DNA of 64,000 bases from Rhodanobacter sp. (GCA_027307195.1 DAHUXL010000016.1:1-64000), one strand, 5' to 3'; shown: positions 20,702-30,246, numbered from the stretch's first letter. Notes: generated by a model not told the origin, from the sequence alone. Translations and numbers: made by a program.

Positions 20702-21528
20702 TGCGGGAGCAGGCATTCCGCTTCGGGCGCGCGGACCATATGGTCGGTATTGCCGGATTGCCGGCAGCGAGCACGCAGGCTGTTGGCGTGATCGTTTTGA
20801 ACGCAGGCCTGGTCCATCGGATCGGGCCGTTTCGGCTGCATGTGGAACTGACCAGGCGGCTCAACGCCTGTGGCTACCCGACCTTGCGTTTCGATCTGTC
20901 TACCGTTGGCGACAGTGGCGCCAGCGGTGAATCGCAAACGCGGACGCAGCAAGTTTGTGCCGACGTACGCGATGCGGTGACCTTGCTGAGTCGGCAGTCC
21001 GGCTGCACGCAGGTGGTGCTGTTCGGGCTGTGCTCCGGCGCCCAGAACGCCCATACGGTGGCCTGCACCGATGCCAGCGTGGTCGGCGCAATCTTTCTCG
21101 ATGGCTACGCCTACCGTACATTCGGCTATCGCCTGCGGCATTATCTTCCGCGTCTGTTCGATGCAGGGCGCTGGTGGCGCACCCTCGCGTACCGGCGCAA
21201 TCCATCAACGCCGCGCAGCACCGAGCCGGTTTTTTCGGTGGTGGCCTTGCCGCAGGAGGTGGTGCGCGCCGATTTCGCCAGCATGCTTGATCGCGGCCTG
21301 AAGCTCTGCTTCATCTACAGCGGCGGCATCAGCAACTACTTCAACCACGCCCGTCAGTTCCGCGAGTGTTTTGGTCGCGTAATCGCACGCCCCGGCGTCA
21401 GCACTCGCTTCATCGCCGAAGCCGACCATACCTACGTTCTCACCGGTGATCGCAATCGCCTGCTCGACAACATCGAGCACTGGCTCTCGGACAATTTTCC
21501 TGTCGCCAACGCAGGTGCATCGCCATGA
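20701..21528 (+). CDS. alpha/beta hydrolase, exosortase-A-associated hydrolase-1-like
   Basis: 275-residue alpha/beta hydrolase. The elbow is GLCSG (residues 109-113), so the predicted nucleophile is Cys111, and a late histidine sits in EADHTYV. The N-terminal VIVLNAGLVHRIGPFR matches the hydrolase-1 pattern (VGGPQYRVGSHR-like) of exosortase-A loci. It starts at the A of the preceding TGA. Candidate role: acyl transfer or hydrolysis of a thioester-bound group on the EPS route. This is an inference. Confidence 0.78.
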   Translation: MREQAFRFGRADHMVGIAGLPAASTQAVGVIVLNAGLVHRIGPFRLHVELTRRLNACGYPTLRFDLSTVGDSGASGESQTRTQQVCADVRDAVTLLSRQSGCTQVVLFGLCSGAQNAHTVACTDASVVGAIFLDGYAYRTFGYRLRHYLPRLFDAGRWWRTLAYRRNPSTPRSTEPVFSVVALPQEVVRADFASMLDRGLKLCFIYSGGISNYFNHARQFRECFGRVIARPGVSTRFIAEADHTYVLTGDRNRLLDNIEHWLSDNFPVANAGASP

Positions 21529-22529
21529 ACGAAGTCCTCGTCACCGGCGGCGCCGGCTACATTGGCAGCCATGTGGTCCAGCAGCTGGTCGCCCGTGGTG
21601 AACATGTTGTCGTCATCGACAATCTGAGCACCGGTTTCCGTGACGCAGTACGCGGCGCCGAGCTGGTGGTCGGCAGCGTCGGCGATGGCGAGCTGGTTGC
21701 CCGCGTGCTCGACGAACACCATGTTGATGCGGTGCTGCATTTCGCCGCGCATACCGTAGTGCCTGAATCGGTGCGCGATCCACTCAAGTACTACGGCAAC
21801 AACACCTGCAACACGGAAAATCTACTGGCCTGTTGCGCTGGAGCCGGAGTGGACAAGTTCATCTTCTCCTCCACCGCCGCTGTCTATGGCATGACCGACA
21901 GTGGCATCGCCGACGAAGACACGCCGACCAAGCCGATCAACCCGTACGGCACCTCCAAACTGATGTCCGAAACCATGCTGCGCGACATCTGTGCGACCGG
22001 TGCGATGCGGCATGTGATCCTGCGTTACTTCAATGTGGCCGGCTGCGACCCGCAGGGTCGCATCGGCCATTCCACGCCGCAGGCAACGCTGTTGATCAAG
22101 GTCGCCTGTGAACACGCGGTCGGCAAGCGCGCCAGCCTGTCGATCTTCGGCACCGACTACGACACGCCGGACGGCACCGGTATTCGCGACTACATTCATG
22201 TCGAGGATCTGGCTGCGGCCCATTTGCGTGCGCTCGACCATCTGCGCGATGGCGGCGAATCATTGACGCTCAACTGCGGCTACGGCCACGGCTACAGCGT
22301 GCGCGAGGTCATCGATGCGGTGCAGCGCGCGGGCGGCCGGCCGTTGACCGTGATCGAGCTGCCACGGCGCGCCGGCGATACGCCGATGCTGATTGCATGC
22401 AGCGACCGCCTCAAGCAGCGACTGGATTGGCAACCGCAATATGACGATCTGGATTTCATCGTCCGCACGGCACTGCTATGGGAACAGCAGCTCGCACGAA
22501 AGTCCGTGCCGCTTACTTCGGTGGCATGA
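21525..22529 (+). CDS. galE: UDP-glucose 4-epimerase
   Basis: Short-chain dehydrogenase-type epimerase that interconverts UDP-glucose and UDP-galactose (or the GlcNAc/GalNAc pair), supplying EPS precursors. NAD-binding motif TGGAGYIGSH at the N-terminus, and the catalytic pair in YGTSK (Tyr141, Lys145). 334 residues, typical. ATGA overlap with the upstream hydrolase. Confidence 0.95.
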   Translation: MNEVLVTGGAGYIGSHVVQQLVARGEHVVVIDNLSTGFRDAVRGAELVVGSVGDGELVARVLDEHHVDAVLHFAAHTVVPESVRDPLKYYGNNTCNTENLLACCAGAGVDKFIFSSTAAVYGMTDSGIADEDTPTKPINPYGTSKLMSETMLRDICATGAMRHVILRYFNVAGCDPQGRIGHSTPQATLLIKVACEHAVGKRASLSIFGTDYDTPDGTGIRDYIHVEDLAAAHLRALDHLRDGGESLTLNCGYGHGYSVREVIDAVQRAGGRPLTVIELPRRAGDTPMLIACSDRLKQRLDWQPQYDDLDFIVRTALLWEQQLARKSVPLTSVA

Positions 22530-24341
22530 ATGACCCGCACCATGCCAGTACGCAAGGAGTGGTCGCATCTTTGGTCATGCCTGCGATCTGTACTCGCGTT
22601 GCGCCATCTCATGCCGGTCTTTGTCTGTGTTGTCACGATGGTCGCCGCGATATCAGCGAACGCCGCCATGACCCGGTCTGATCGATCTGACGCCGTCCAT
22701 GTCGCCAAGGCGGGTCGGGTCATGTCGAAGGCCGTTCCGCCTGCCGAGGAAAAGCATGCTGCGACGCTGCCGGACATCGTGGCGGATCAGCGCATCGAAC
22801 TGCATCGGAATGCCGGTACCGGTGCGGCCGTGCTGGCGTCTGTCGGCATTCCATTTCCTCCCGGCGTACTGCGTGACACGCACCTGTTGCGCATCCTCGA
22901 CGAACATGGCGCGGAAGTGGCTGCGGCCGTCCAGACAACCTTGCAGTGGTATGGCAAGGACGGCAGCATTCGCGCCATCCGCGCCCAGTTCCATGCGCAG
23001 CTGGCTGGCGCGCAGCAGACGTTTTATTTCGCGCTGGGCAAGCCGCGCACACTCGAATTGGCCGGCTGGCCGTACAGCGCCGGTCTGGTCGATGGCGAGC
23101 AGGGGCTGAAGGTGTCTGCTGCGCTGGCGACACTGACGCCAGCATGGTTGTGCGATTCACTGATCGCCGGCCCGCAATGGCCAGCCAGTGCCGGCGAAGC
23201 GCAGGCTGCCTTTGTGTCCACCCAGTTCGAGTGGGCCCGAAAGTTGCCGGTGAGCGACCCTACAGCGTGGCTGTTCGATCGCCCTTCGACGCTGTACAAG
23301 GCCTACGTCCGCACCGGCCGCTACGACTATCTGCAGGCGGCCGAACTCAGCTACCACTTCTACATGAAGTACATCGAGCGCAGCGGCCTGCCCATGAGTC
23401 CGTTCTGTGCCGGTGGCTGGACGTACAACCACAAGCCATGCGATGTGAAATACGTCTATGTGGAACCGACCCTGCTGGCGCTTGGCCTGACCGGTGACGA
23501 CAGCGAGTACGACACCAGTACGATCGACAAGATGATGACGCTGTGGGAGAACGGCGGCTGGAACAATCCACCGGGGCCATATCGTGATCCCCGGCAGGAA
23601 TTCACCGAACGGTTTGCCGGGCTGGGCCTGCTGGAGACCGTCAGTGCCTATGAGCTGACCGGCGATGCCCGCTATCTGGGGCGTATCAAGGATCGCATCG
23701 GCTGGCTTTACGAACATCAGCGGAACAACCCCGACAAGCTCGGCAACGATGGTTCGTGGCGCAGCAGCTGGCTTATGCACGAGGGTGGCGACTGGGATCC
23801 CGCCAAGGAAGTGCGCGGCAGCTCGCCGTGGATGAGCGAGAACATCATCGATGGCCTGTGGCATGCGTGGCTGGTGACGGGCGATCCGCGCATTCCGGAA
23901 ATGATCACCGGTTTCGGCCGCTACATGGAGCGTTACGGCTGGATCCGCCCCGAGCAGATGCTGAATCCGCACGGCTGGCGCAACCCCTGCTCGGGCGATG
24001 ACGGCCAGATCGCCTGGTACTGGTCGTCGGCGCATGCCAGCAAGGAGGCAATGGACAGGATCCAGGAGTCCGAAGGGTGGTACAGCGATGCCCATACGGT
24101 GGAGCTGGCGCTACCGGTCGCCGCCGCGCGCTACTTCGAGCGCGATCCCCAGCAGAGTGCGGCGCTTGAACATCGACTCGCTGCGATAGCCCATTCCTAC
24201 AACAAGGCCTGCGCCGTCGATGCCGATACCTTGCGCCGGTTCAACTGGAACAACCGCGGCAGTGGTGTGGTGGCGTGGCTGATCCGGCAGCCGGCGGGCA
24301 GCGGCATGACCGTGTCCGGCGCGAAACAGGCGAGGCCATGA
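22530..24341 (+). CDS. secreted (alpha/alpha)-toroid carbohydrate-active protein, YetA/PcRGLX-like N-terminus
   Basis: 603-residue protein with a hydrophobic N-terminal export segment (VFVCVVTMVAAISANAA, about residues 30-46). The region about 95-180 (SVGIPFPPGVLRD, LQWYGKDGSIRAI) resembles the RIFT-barrel domain that precedes rhamnogalacturonan-lyase-like proteins. The rest is an alpha-helical repeat region with conserved Trp/Tyr/Glu clusters (GGWTYNHKPCDVKYVYVEP, GRYMERYGW) like six-hairpin glycosidases and lyases. In an EPS operon it is a candidate processing lyase or hydrolase. No biochemical assignment is possible from sequence. Confidence 0.7.
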   Translation: MTRTMPVRKEWSHLWSCLRSVLALRHLMPVFVCVVTMVAAISANAAMTRSDRSDAVHVAKAGRVMSKAVPPAEEKHAATLPDIVADQRIELHRNAGTGAAVLASVGIPFPPGVLRDTHLLRILDEHGAEVAAAVQTTLQWYGKDGSIRAIRAQFHAQLAGAQQTFYFALGKPRTLELAGWPYSAGLVDGEQGLKVSAALATLTPAWLCDSLIAGPQWPASAGEAQAAFVSTQFEWARKLPVSDPTAWLFDRPSTLYKAYVRTGRYDYLQAAELSYHFYMKYIERSGLPMSPFCAGGWTYNHKPCDVKYVYVEPTLLALGLTGDDSEYDTSTIDKMMTLWENGGWNNPPGPYRDPRQEFTERFAGLGLLETVSAYELTGDARYLGRIKDRIGWLYEHQRNNPDKLGNDGSWRSSWLMHEGGDWDPAKEVRGSSPWMSENIIDGLWHAWLVTGDPRIPEMITGFGRYMERYGWIRPEQMLNPHGWRNPCSGDDGQIAWYWSSAHASKEAMDRIQESEGWYSDAHTVELALPVAAARYFERDPQQSAALEHRLAAIAHSYNKACAVDADTLRRFNWNNRGSGVVAWLIRQPAGSGMTVSGAKQARP

Positions 24342-25885
24342 ACCGTCGCATGGCCGTATTGCGCAGTATCACGCTGGTCTCGGCGGCGACCTACATCGAG
24401 TATGCGCTTGGCCTTGTCGTCAGCATCTGGATTGCGCGGACCCTTGGCCCGGCCGATTTTGGCCGCTATGCCTTCACCCTGTGGCTGTGCGGTTGGCTGA
24501 TGACCTGCAGCAACCATGCGCTGACCACTTCATCGACCAAGTTCATCGCCGAGGCCGATGGCGCCGGTGCGCCTGACATCGCCTCACATATCGCGCATCG
24601 GCTCAGTCGGTATCAGCATCTCAGTACGTTGGTTGTCGTCACGCTCTTCGTGCTGATGACGGCGATCATTCGACCCGACGAGTGGCAGCAGTTCCTGTTG
24701 CCGGTGACGGTGTACGTCGTCATTGCGGTGGCGGCCAAGGCCAATTATTTCATGCTGGTCGCCATCGAGAAGGGCCAGGAACGTTTTGAACCCGCGGCCA
24801 TCTCCACGGTCCTGTCGGGTGTGATCGGCATTGGACTGATCGGCACGGCCACGTTCATCCATGCACCGGTGATCGACTTCATCGCACTGTTTGCGGTCGC
24901 CTGCCTGATCATCAACCTGATCAACCGGCTGGCTTTTCGCAGGTATTGCCAGCCGCTCACGGCCGGTCCGATACCCACCGAAACAAGTCGCCGGCTATCG
25001 CGGCACCTGCGTCTGACGGCCGCCTTGGTACTGTTGATCTCGCTCAAGGCGAGCATGATCGAAGTGTTCCTGCTCAACACGTTCTCCACTTCGACAGCCG
25101 TGGGGTTCTTCGCCATTGCTGCCACGCTGACACGGGGCGCGGTCGATCTGTTCTCGGTAGGGCTTACCGCGACACTGCTGCCATACATGGCCAAATCCTT
25201 CGGTCAGAACGGTCATGAACAGGCGGCACGCCTGCTGGCCGACGCCACGCGTTTCTACTGGGCGGCAGGCCTCATCATCGCCGGTGTGGGCTTGGTGACC
25301 ACGCCCGAGATCGTCACCCTGATGTACGGCCAACGCTATATCCAGGCGATTCCGGCGATCGAAGCCACGCTGGTGCTGTCGGGGCTGCTGCTGATCGGCA
25401 ACAGCATCGCGGCCTTCCAGATCGTGGTCGACCGTCAGGACGACCGCGTACGCATCTCGATCATGGCGCTTGTCGTCAATGCCGTGCTTGGTATCGCGTT
25501 GATCCCGTTCTTTGGGCTGGCCGGTGCGGTCCTGACCTATGCCGGTACCCGTTTCGCCGAGCTGGGGCTGGCCATCATGTATCTGCGTCGCACCACCACC
25601 GGCGGCCTGCCGGTCGCATCGATGGCACGTCTGCTGGCTGTCGCAGTGGTGGCCACCACGATTGCATGGCTGACCATCGTCCTGCTGCACAGCCGTTTCG
25701 GCTTCATCGTGGCGGGCATGGTTTTCGTCGTGGTCTTTTTGCCGGCCAGCTTCCTGGTGCGTTACTGGAGCGATGACGACTATGCGCTGATGACTGTGAT
25801 CACCAACCACCTCGGGCCGCCGGGTCGCATGCTGATGCGCGGCCTTGGCGCCTTGCAAGGTACACCGGCGAAGGCAGCATCCTGA
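24338..25885 (+). CDS. Wzx-type polysaccharide flippase
   Basis: 515-residue polytopic inner-membrane protein of the MOP/Wzx superfamily, expected to flip undecaprenyl-linked repeat units. It begins with the family-typical segment VSAATYIEYALGLVVSIWIARTLGPADFGRYAF. About 12-14 hydrophobic helices follow. The start overlaps the preceding stop by 4 bp. It is the last gene of the plus-strand operon. Confidence 0.93.
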   Translation: MNRRMAVLRSITLVSAATYIEYALGLVVSIWIARTLGPADFGRYAFTLWLCGWLMTCSNHALTTSSTKFIAEADGAGAPDIASHIAHRLSRYQHLSTLVVVTLFVLMTAIIRPDEWQQFLLPVTVYVVIAVAAKANYFMLVAIEKGQERFEPAAISTVLSGVIGIGLIGTATFIHAPVIDFIALFAVACLIINLINRLAFRRYCQPLTAGPIPTETSRRLSRHLRLTAALVLLISLKASMIEVFLLNTFSTSTAVGFFAIAATLTRGAVDLFSVGLTATLLPYMAKSFGQNGHEQAARLLADATRFYWAAGLIIAGVGLVTTPEIVTLMYGQRYIQAIPAIEATLVLSGLLLIGNSIAAFQIVVDRQDDRVRISIMALVVNAVLGIALIPFFGLAGAVLTYAGTRFAELGLAIMYLRRTTTGGLPVASMARLLAVAVVATTIAWLTIVLLHSRFGFIVAGMVFVVVFLPASFLVRYWSDDDYALMTVITNHLGPPGRMLMRGLGALQGTPAKAAS

Positions 25886-25918
25886 GAGGTTGCCGGTACG
25901 AGTAACCGGAACAGTGCG
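25886..25918. terminator. possible shared terminator between convergent EPS operons
   Basis: Only 33 bp separate the two convergent stops. They contain a stem CCGGT/ACCGG (25893-25897 / 25905-25909) extendable by GTT/AAC across a bulge. There is no T-tract on either side, so this would be an atypical bidirectional terminator. Confidence 0.35.
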
Positions 25919-26653
25919 TCAGGCACCCAGGGTCCAGCGGGCAATATGTGGCATGAAGCCGAATTTCCGCTTGAAGCGCTGCATCGTCACAGACGCCCCG
26001 TAATAGCTTCCGTACGCGTAATACTTGACGTGCGGGTAATCCCTTATCGCGCACTCCGCCAGGCCGATGATCAGCATCGGCACGATGCCGTCGTCCTGAT
26101 AGTCCGCATGTCCGAAAATGGTCTGGATCGCGCACAACTCACCCGCAATCAGGCAACTGGCATAGGCGTACAACCGGCCTTCGCGAAAGATGCCGTAATA
26201 GGGGTAATCGTGCCGGTTCGACCGTGATGGCGGATCGCTGATGCCGGCACTTGCACGGGAGAGCAGCTTCGCCGGCATCGGTCTGCCCTGGCGTGCATCG
26301 GTCGAGCCGATGATCGCCGCGATTTCCTCCACATGGGCGTTGTAGTCGAGTCGGGCGAAGCTGTAGCCGAGACGCAGCGATTTCTTGTAGTTGCGTCGCG
26401 CAGCGCCTTCGATCAGGCGGAAATAGTCATCGAAATTCCTTGGCAGGGTGCATACACAGAAACCGTATTCGTACTGCCGCACCAGCGGGAATTTTCGATG
26501 GCGCTGCCTTGCTTCGCGATAGAAGTCACGCACGATGCGCTCGTAGAAGGGATCGTTGCCTGCTGTTTCGGCACATTGCAGATCGATCTCGACCCGGGGC
26601 AGCCGGCGCACTTCGGCAGCGATCGTCGCCCACCGTTTCAACGTGTTCAGCAT
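25919..26653 (-). CDS. GNAT/FemAB-like acyltransferase of the EPS locus
   Basis: 244-residue protein with the look of the GNAT/BioF2-like fold (YYGIFREGRLYAYASCLIAG, DDGIVPMLIIGLAE, then the C-terminal RFKRKFGF). Related FemAB-type proteins occur in exosortase-A polysaccharide loci and transfer acyl or aminoacyl groups to amines. It is the last gene of the minus-strand operon, 23 bp after a deacetylase-like gene. It is a candidate for N-acylating the polysaccharide. Substrate unknown. Confidence 0.65.
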   Translation of the reverse strand: MLNTLKRWATIAAEVRRLPRVEIDLQCAETAGNDPFYERIVRDFYREARQRHRKFPLVRQYEYGFCVCTLPRNFDDYFRLIEGAARRNYKKSLRLGYSFARLDYNAHVEEIAAIIGSTDARQGRPMPAKLLSRASAGISDPPSRSNRHDYPYYGIFREGRLYAYASCLIAGELCAIQTIFGHADYQDDGIVPMLIIGLAECAIRDYPHVKYYAYGSYYGASVTMQRFKRKFGFMPHIARWTLGA

Positions 26654-26676
26654 GACGAGAACTCCATGGCTCTGGA

Positions 26677-27861
26677 CTATCGGTGTAATGCGCTAGCCGC
26701 CGCACACGTAGCAGGGGGCGGCAGCTCGAAATCGCGCCATGTGTTCGGATCGCCACGCTTGCCCGCCTCGGCGGCTTTGATGATGTTGTACATTTCGCGC
26801 GACGTCACATAGTGCAGCACGTGCCGTGCGCCATCGTTGTAGGCCTGTTCGAGATGCTCGTGCATTGCCTGTGCGGGGGCGCCGAGCAAGGTATCCATGT
26901 CGCGCTCCTGGGTGCCGTGGGTATGCACTTTCACGAATACCCACTCGGGCCGTCCCTCGACATGGATGCCGGTACGCACCCACGCATCCACCCGTGCAGG
27001 CGTGGGCGGGCAGGCGCGGCGCACGTCAGCATTCTCGATGCGCGGGATCAGGCCGAAACGGCGCTCGCGCCAGTTCAGTCCCAGCGGCCCCTGCACGATC
27101 ATCAGGTCGCCGCTGGGCTGTCCGCCGACGCGTACCGGCACACCGGTGTCGTGGGATTTCGGGCGCAGCGGATCGTCGGTGGCGTAGTAGATCGCGTTGA
27201 TCAGGCGTGTCTGTGTGTCGCTCGGCGCCGAGGGCAGGGTGAAGTCGGCGTAACAACCCAATTCGCGCAGCAGGATCAACTCGTTGTTGATGCCGCACCA
27301 GCGGCCGTCCGCGCGCGAGTTGTCCAGGCTCCAGTTGCCGTGGATGAATCCGAAGCGCAGCTGACCGGTGTTCGGATCGCGCGGCAGCGCACCGTGACGC
27401 ACGTGCAGCAGTTCATTGAAGCGACTGATCGTGGCGCGGAAATTTTCCTCGTTGTCGTCGTCGTGATGCAGGTGGATCTCGATCTCGCCGTAGCCTTCTG
27501 CGCACAAGACAGCGAGCTTCTCCAGATGCTCCTCGAGATACTCCTCCTCGGGATAGAAGAAGGTGTGCTGCGGCGCCCTGCCGTCGGCGTCGCGATGGGC
27601 GGAGGCGAGTGCGCGGTAGTCGCGGCACCAGCGATCGACGCGTGCGCGCTGGATGGCCAGGTCGACCTTGCCCCACGCCGGTTCGAAATGATCGACGAAA
27701 CAGAACATCACATGCACCGGGCCACTGGCGGGGCGTGCCGGCCGCCGTCGCCGCAGATAACTGCCCAGCCAGATCTGCATGTTGCGGGCGCGGATCACCC
27801 GGATCAGCAGGAATGCGGCCAGCACCAGCGTCGCCACGAAGGCCAGCAGGATCTGCGCCAT
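26677..27861 (-). CDS. membrane-anchored NodB/polysaccharide-deacetylase-like protein
   Basis: 394 residues from the ATG at 27861, beginning with a transmembrane anchor (ILLAFVATLVLAAFLLIRVI). The body has beta-strand/His-rich segments of a (beta/alpha) barrel: VMFCFVDHFEPAWG, EIEIHLHHDDDNEENF, GFIHGNWSLDN and WVFVKVHTHG. These are reminiscent of the divergent deacetylase-like proteins in EPS clusters, but canonical NodB motifs are not clear. The start overlaps the stop of the next upstream gene by 1 nt (TGATG). Confidence 0.6.
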   Translation of the reverse strand: MAQILLAFVATLVLAAFLLIRVIRARNMQIWLGSYLRRRRPARPASGPVHVMFCFVDHFEPAWGKVDLAIQRARVDRWCRDYRALASAHRDADGRAPQHTFFYPEEEYLEEHLEKLAVLCAEGYGEIEIHLHHDDDNEENFRATISRFNELLHVRHGALPRDPNTGQLRFGFIHGNWSLDNSRADGRWCGINNELILLRELGCYADFTLPSAPSDTQTRLINAIYYATDDPLRPKSHDTGVPVRVGGQPSGDLMIVQGPLGLNWRERRFGLIPRIENADVRRACPPTPARVDAWVRTGIHVEGRPEWVFVKVHTHGTQERDMDTLLGAPAQAMHEHLEQAYNDGARHVLHYVTSREMYNIIKAAEAGKRGDPNTWRDFELPPPATCAAASALHR

Positions 27862-29030
27862 CAGATGCGCACCTCTTCCGCAGGCACCAGGGTCAACAGT
27901 TGCTCGGCATTGTTGCGCCACTGCCGCTCTCGGACGATGTAATCGCGTGCCGCCAGGCCGACGCGTTTGCGCTCATCGGCCCGGGCCACCAGCTCGAGCA
28001 CGCGTTGCACGCAGACGTCGGTGCAGCCGCGTGGAAACAGCCAACCGGTGCGGCCATCGCCGATGACCTCGGCGACCGGGGCGTAGTCGGGTGCGACCAC
28101 GGCCACACCCATCGCCATCAGCTCGAACAGCTTCATCGGCGAGCCGTACTCGTTGGAATTGGGCAGCACGGCGTAGTCCATGCAGGCAATCCAGGTGGCG
28201 ATGTCGGCATGCGGTATCCGTCCAGGCAGCAGTACGCGATCGGTGAGGCCGCGCGCAGCCACCAGCGCGCGCACGGCAGGCAGCGTGCGGCCGTCGCCAA
28301 TGAAGACCAGTGCCAACTGCGGGGTTTCGGCCAAACGGGCGGCGATTGCTTCGACAAAGCCATCGACACCATGCCAGTGCGCAAAGGCACCCACGTGACC
28401 ACACACCACGCGATCGGCGAGGCCGCGTTCGGCACGAAGTCGCGCCCGGTCGAAACGCGCGGGGTCGAATTGCACCAGATCGGCCGCATTCGGCGAGATC
28501 ACCGATGGCGCTATGTCGCCATACGCCCGCCGGGCCTGTTCGCGGAAGTGACTGGAAATGAAGACCAGGCCGGTGCACTGGCGCAGGCACCAGCCCTCGA
28601 TGCGGCGCGCCAGCCCCTTCAGGTGCAGTGGGCGCACCCGCTCGACCAGAGCCGAATCGTTGATTTCCAGCACCAGTGGAATGCCATGCCGCCGTGCCAT
28701 CCACACTGTGGCGAACAGGAACAGCGAATAGCGTTCGTAGATCAGCTGCGGACGCCGACGCCGCATCGCGACCCGCATGCGCAACAGGGTCATCAGGTTG
28801 TAGCCGAGCTCGAACACCTCGAACAACACGCCGGGCAGGCGGGCGACAACTCCAGCCAGCCTGCCGCTGCTGGCGCTGGTTTGCACGGACGGTTCGTGTT
28901 CGGGGTCGGCGCCCGGGAACGACATCACGCTGACCTCGTGGCCGAGTTCGCGCAGGGCATGCACGATGCCGCGGATGTGCACGCCTTCAACATGCCGGCC
29001 CCGCGTCCGGTGATGATAGAGGATCCTCAT
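27861..29030 (-). CDS. GT4-type glycosyltransferase
   Basis: 389 residues from the ATG at 29030 (MRILYHHRTRGRHVEGVHIRG). GT-B fold: an N-terminal acceptor domain and a C-terminal nucleotide-sugar domain with the signature GSPMKLFELMAMGVAVVAPDYAPVAEVI. Cytoplasmic, adds a sugar to the growing EPS repeat unit. Donor and linkage cannot be told. The longer in-frame extension to 29216 has no codon-usage or homology support. Confidence 0.9.
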   Translation of the reverse strand: MRILYHHRTRGRHVEGVHIRGIVHALRELGHEVSVMSFPGADPEHEPSVQTSASSGRLAGVVARLPGVLFEVFELGYNLMTLLRMRVAMRRRRPQLIYERYSLFLFATVWMARRHGIPLVLEINDSALVERVRPLHLKGLARRIEGWCLRQCTGLVFISSHFREQARRAYGDIAPSVISPNAADLVQFDPARFDRARLRAERGLADRVVCGHVGAFAHWHGVDGFVEAIAARLAETPQLALVFIGDGRTLPAVRALVAARGLTDRVLLPGRIPHADIATWIACMDYAVLPNSNEYGSPMKLFELMAMGVAVVAPDYAPVAEVIGDGRTGWLFPRGCTDVCVQRVLELVARADERKRVGLAARDYIVRERQWRNNAEQLLTLVPAEEVRI

Positions 29031-29073
29031 GCAGCTTCCCGTGACGGTATGTGTGCGCCGGTCGGTTGTGGAT

Positions 29074-30246
29074 TCATGCCGAGGCACCGAGCGGGGCAGC
29101 CGATTGGGCCGCGACGTCGCACAGAATACGCTCCAGCCGATCGACGTTGTCGTCCCAGTGAAAGTCGCCGGCGTGTGCGGCAATCCGCGCACTGTCCCAG
29201 CTTCGCCCGGTGGCATCGATCAGGGCCGCCGACAAGGCATCGGGAGCATGTGCCGGCACCAGGATGCCAGCGTACTCCGGCACCACTTCCGGAATGCCGC
29301 CAACATCGCTGGCCACCACTGGCGTGCCGCAGGCCATTGCCTCCAGCAGCACGTTCGGCACGCCTTCGTTGTGGCTGGGAAGGCACAACAGGTCGGCTGC
29401 GTTGAACCAGTCGCCCAGCGCGACATGCGCTACGGCATCGACCAGCTGCAGGCGCCTGCTGCACCCGAGTACAGCCGCTCGTGCGAGCAGGGCAGCGCGT
29501 GCCGGTCCGGTGCCGACATAGATCAATCGTGCCTTCGGTCGTTCCGCCAATACGGCGGGAAACGCCTCCAGCAGATCGAGGCAACCCTTGCTCGACTTCA
29601 GGTTGCCGACATAGAGCAATAACGGAGCATCGGCGGAAAGACCCAGCCGCATGCGCGCCTCGCTGCGCGAATGGCGTGTAAACAGAGCATGGTCGACGCC
29701 GTTGTATACGACATGCACGCGAGATGCATCCACGCCAAGCGCCATCGCCTTGTCCGCCAACGCACGACTCACCGCGATCACCGCACCGGCACCGCGCAGG
29801 GTCGAACGGATCTGCGGCCGGCGCAGTGCGTGATCGGCCTGCACATTGAGATCACTGCCATGCACCTTGACCACGTAGGGAATGCCCAGACGGCGCGCCA
29901 GCCAACCCACGGCGACAGCATCGGGGTAGGCCCAACTCGCCAGCAGGCAATCGTAGTGCGCCGCGCGCAGGCTTCGTCCACGCTGCCACCACAGCGAAAG
30001 CAGCCAGCATGCCGCGTGCAGCGACCGGCCGATGCCTGGCGGGTATACGAAGACAAAATGATCGGTGTGCAGGTCGCTAGCCTTGACCTCGCCACGCACG
30101 CCGCGCAGCCGCTGACGGAAGTCGACAGCAGTCAATACATCGACGTCATGGCGCTGCCCCAGACGTTCGAACTGCTGGCGATTGAACGCGCCCCGCAACG
30201 GATCCCATGGGCTCGGAAACAGGTTGGTCAGGATCAGTATCTTCAT
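29074..30246 (-). CDS. GT4-type glycosyltransferase
   Basis: 390-residue retaining glycosyltransferase (GT-B). N-terminus MKILILTNLFPSPWDPLRGAF. The C-terminal donor site has SHNEGVPNVLLEAMACGTPVVAS, with the E-x7-E type motif. Its start overlaps the stop of the upstream glycosyltransferase by 4 bp. Role: assembly of the EPS repeat unit on undecaprenyl diphosphate. Confidence 0.92.
   Translation of the reverse strand: MKILILTNLFPSPWDPLRGAFNRQQFERLGQRHDVDVLTAVDFRQRLRGVRGEVKASDLHTDHFVFVYPPGIGRSLHAACWLLSLWWQRGRSLRAAHYDCLLASWAYPDAVAVGWLARRLGIPYVVKVHGSDLNVQADHALRRPQIRSTLRGAGAVIAVSRALADKAMALGVDASRVHVVYNGVDHALFTRHSRSEARMRLGLSADAPLLLYVGNLKSSKGCLDLLEAFPAVLAERPKARLIYVGTGPARAALLARAAVLGCSRRLQLVDAVAHVALGDWFNAADLLCLPSHNEGVPNVLLEAMACGTPVVASDVGGIPEVVPEYAGILVPAHAPDALSAALIDATGRSWDSARIAAHAGDFHWDDNVDRLERILCDVAAQSAAPLGASA

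Noticed and set aside
27609-29405. 598-codon plus-strand frame
   Set aside because: Antisense to two overlapping glycosyltransferase and deacetylase-like genes with recognisable motifs.
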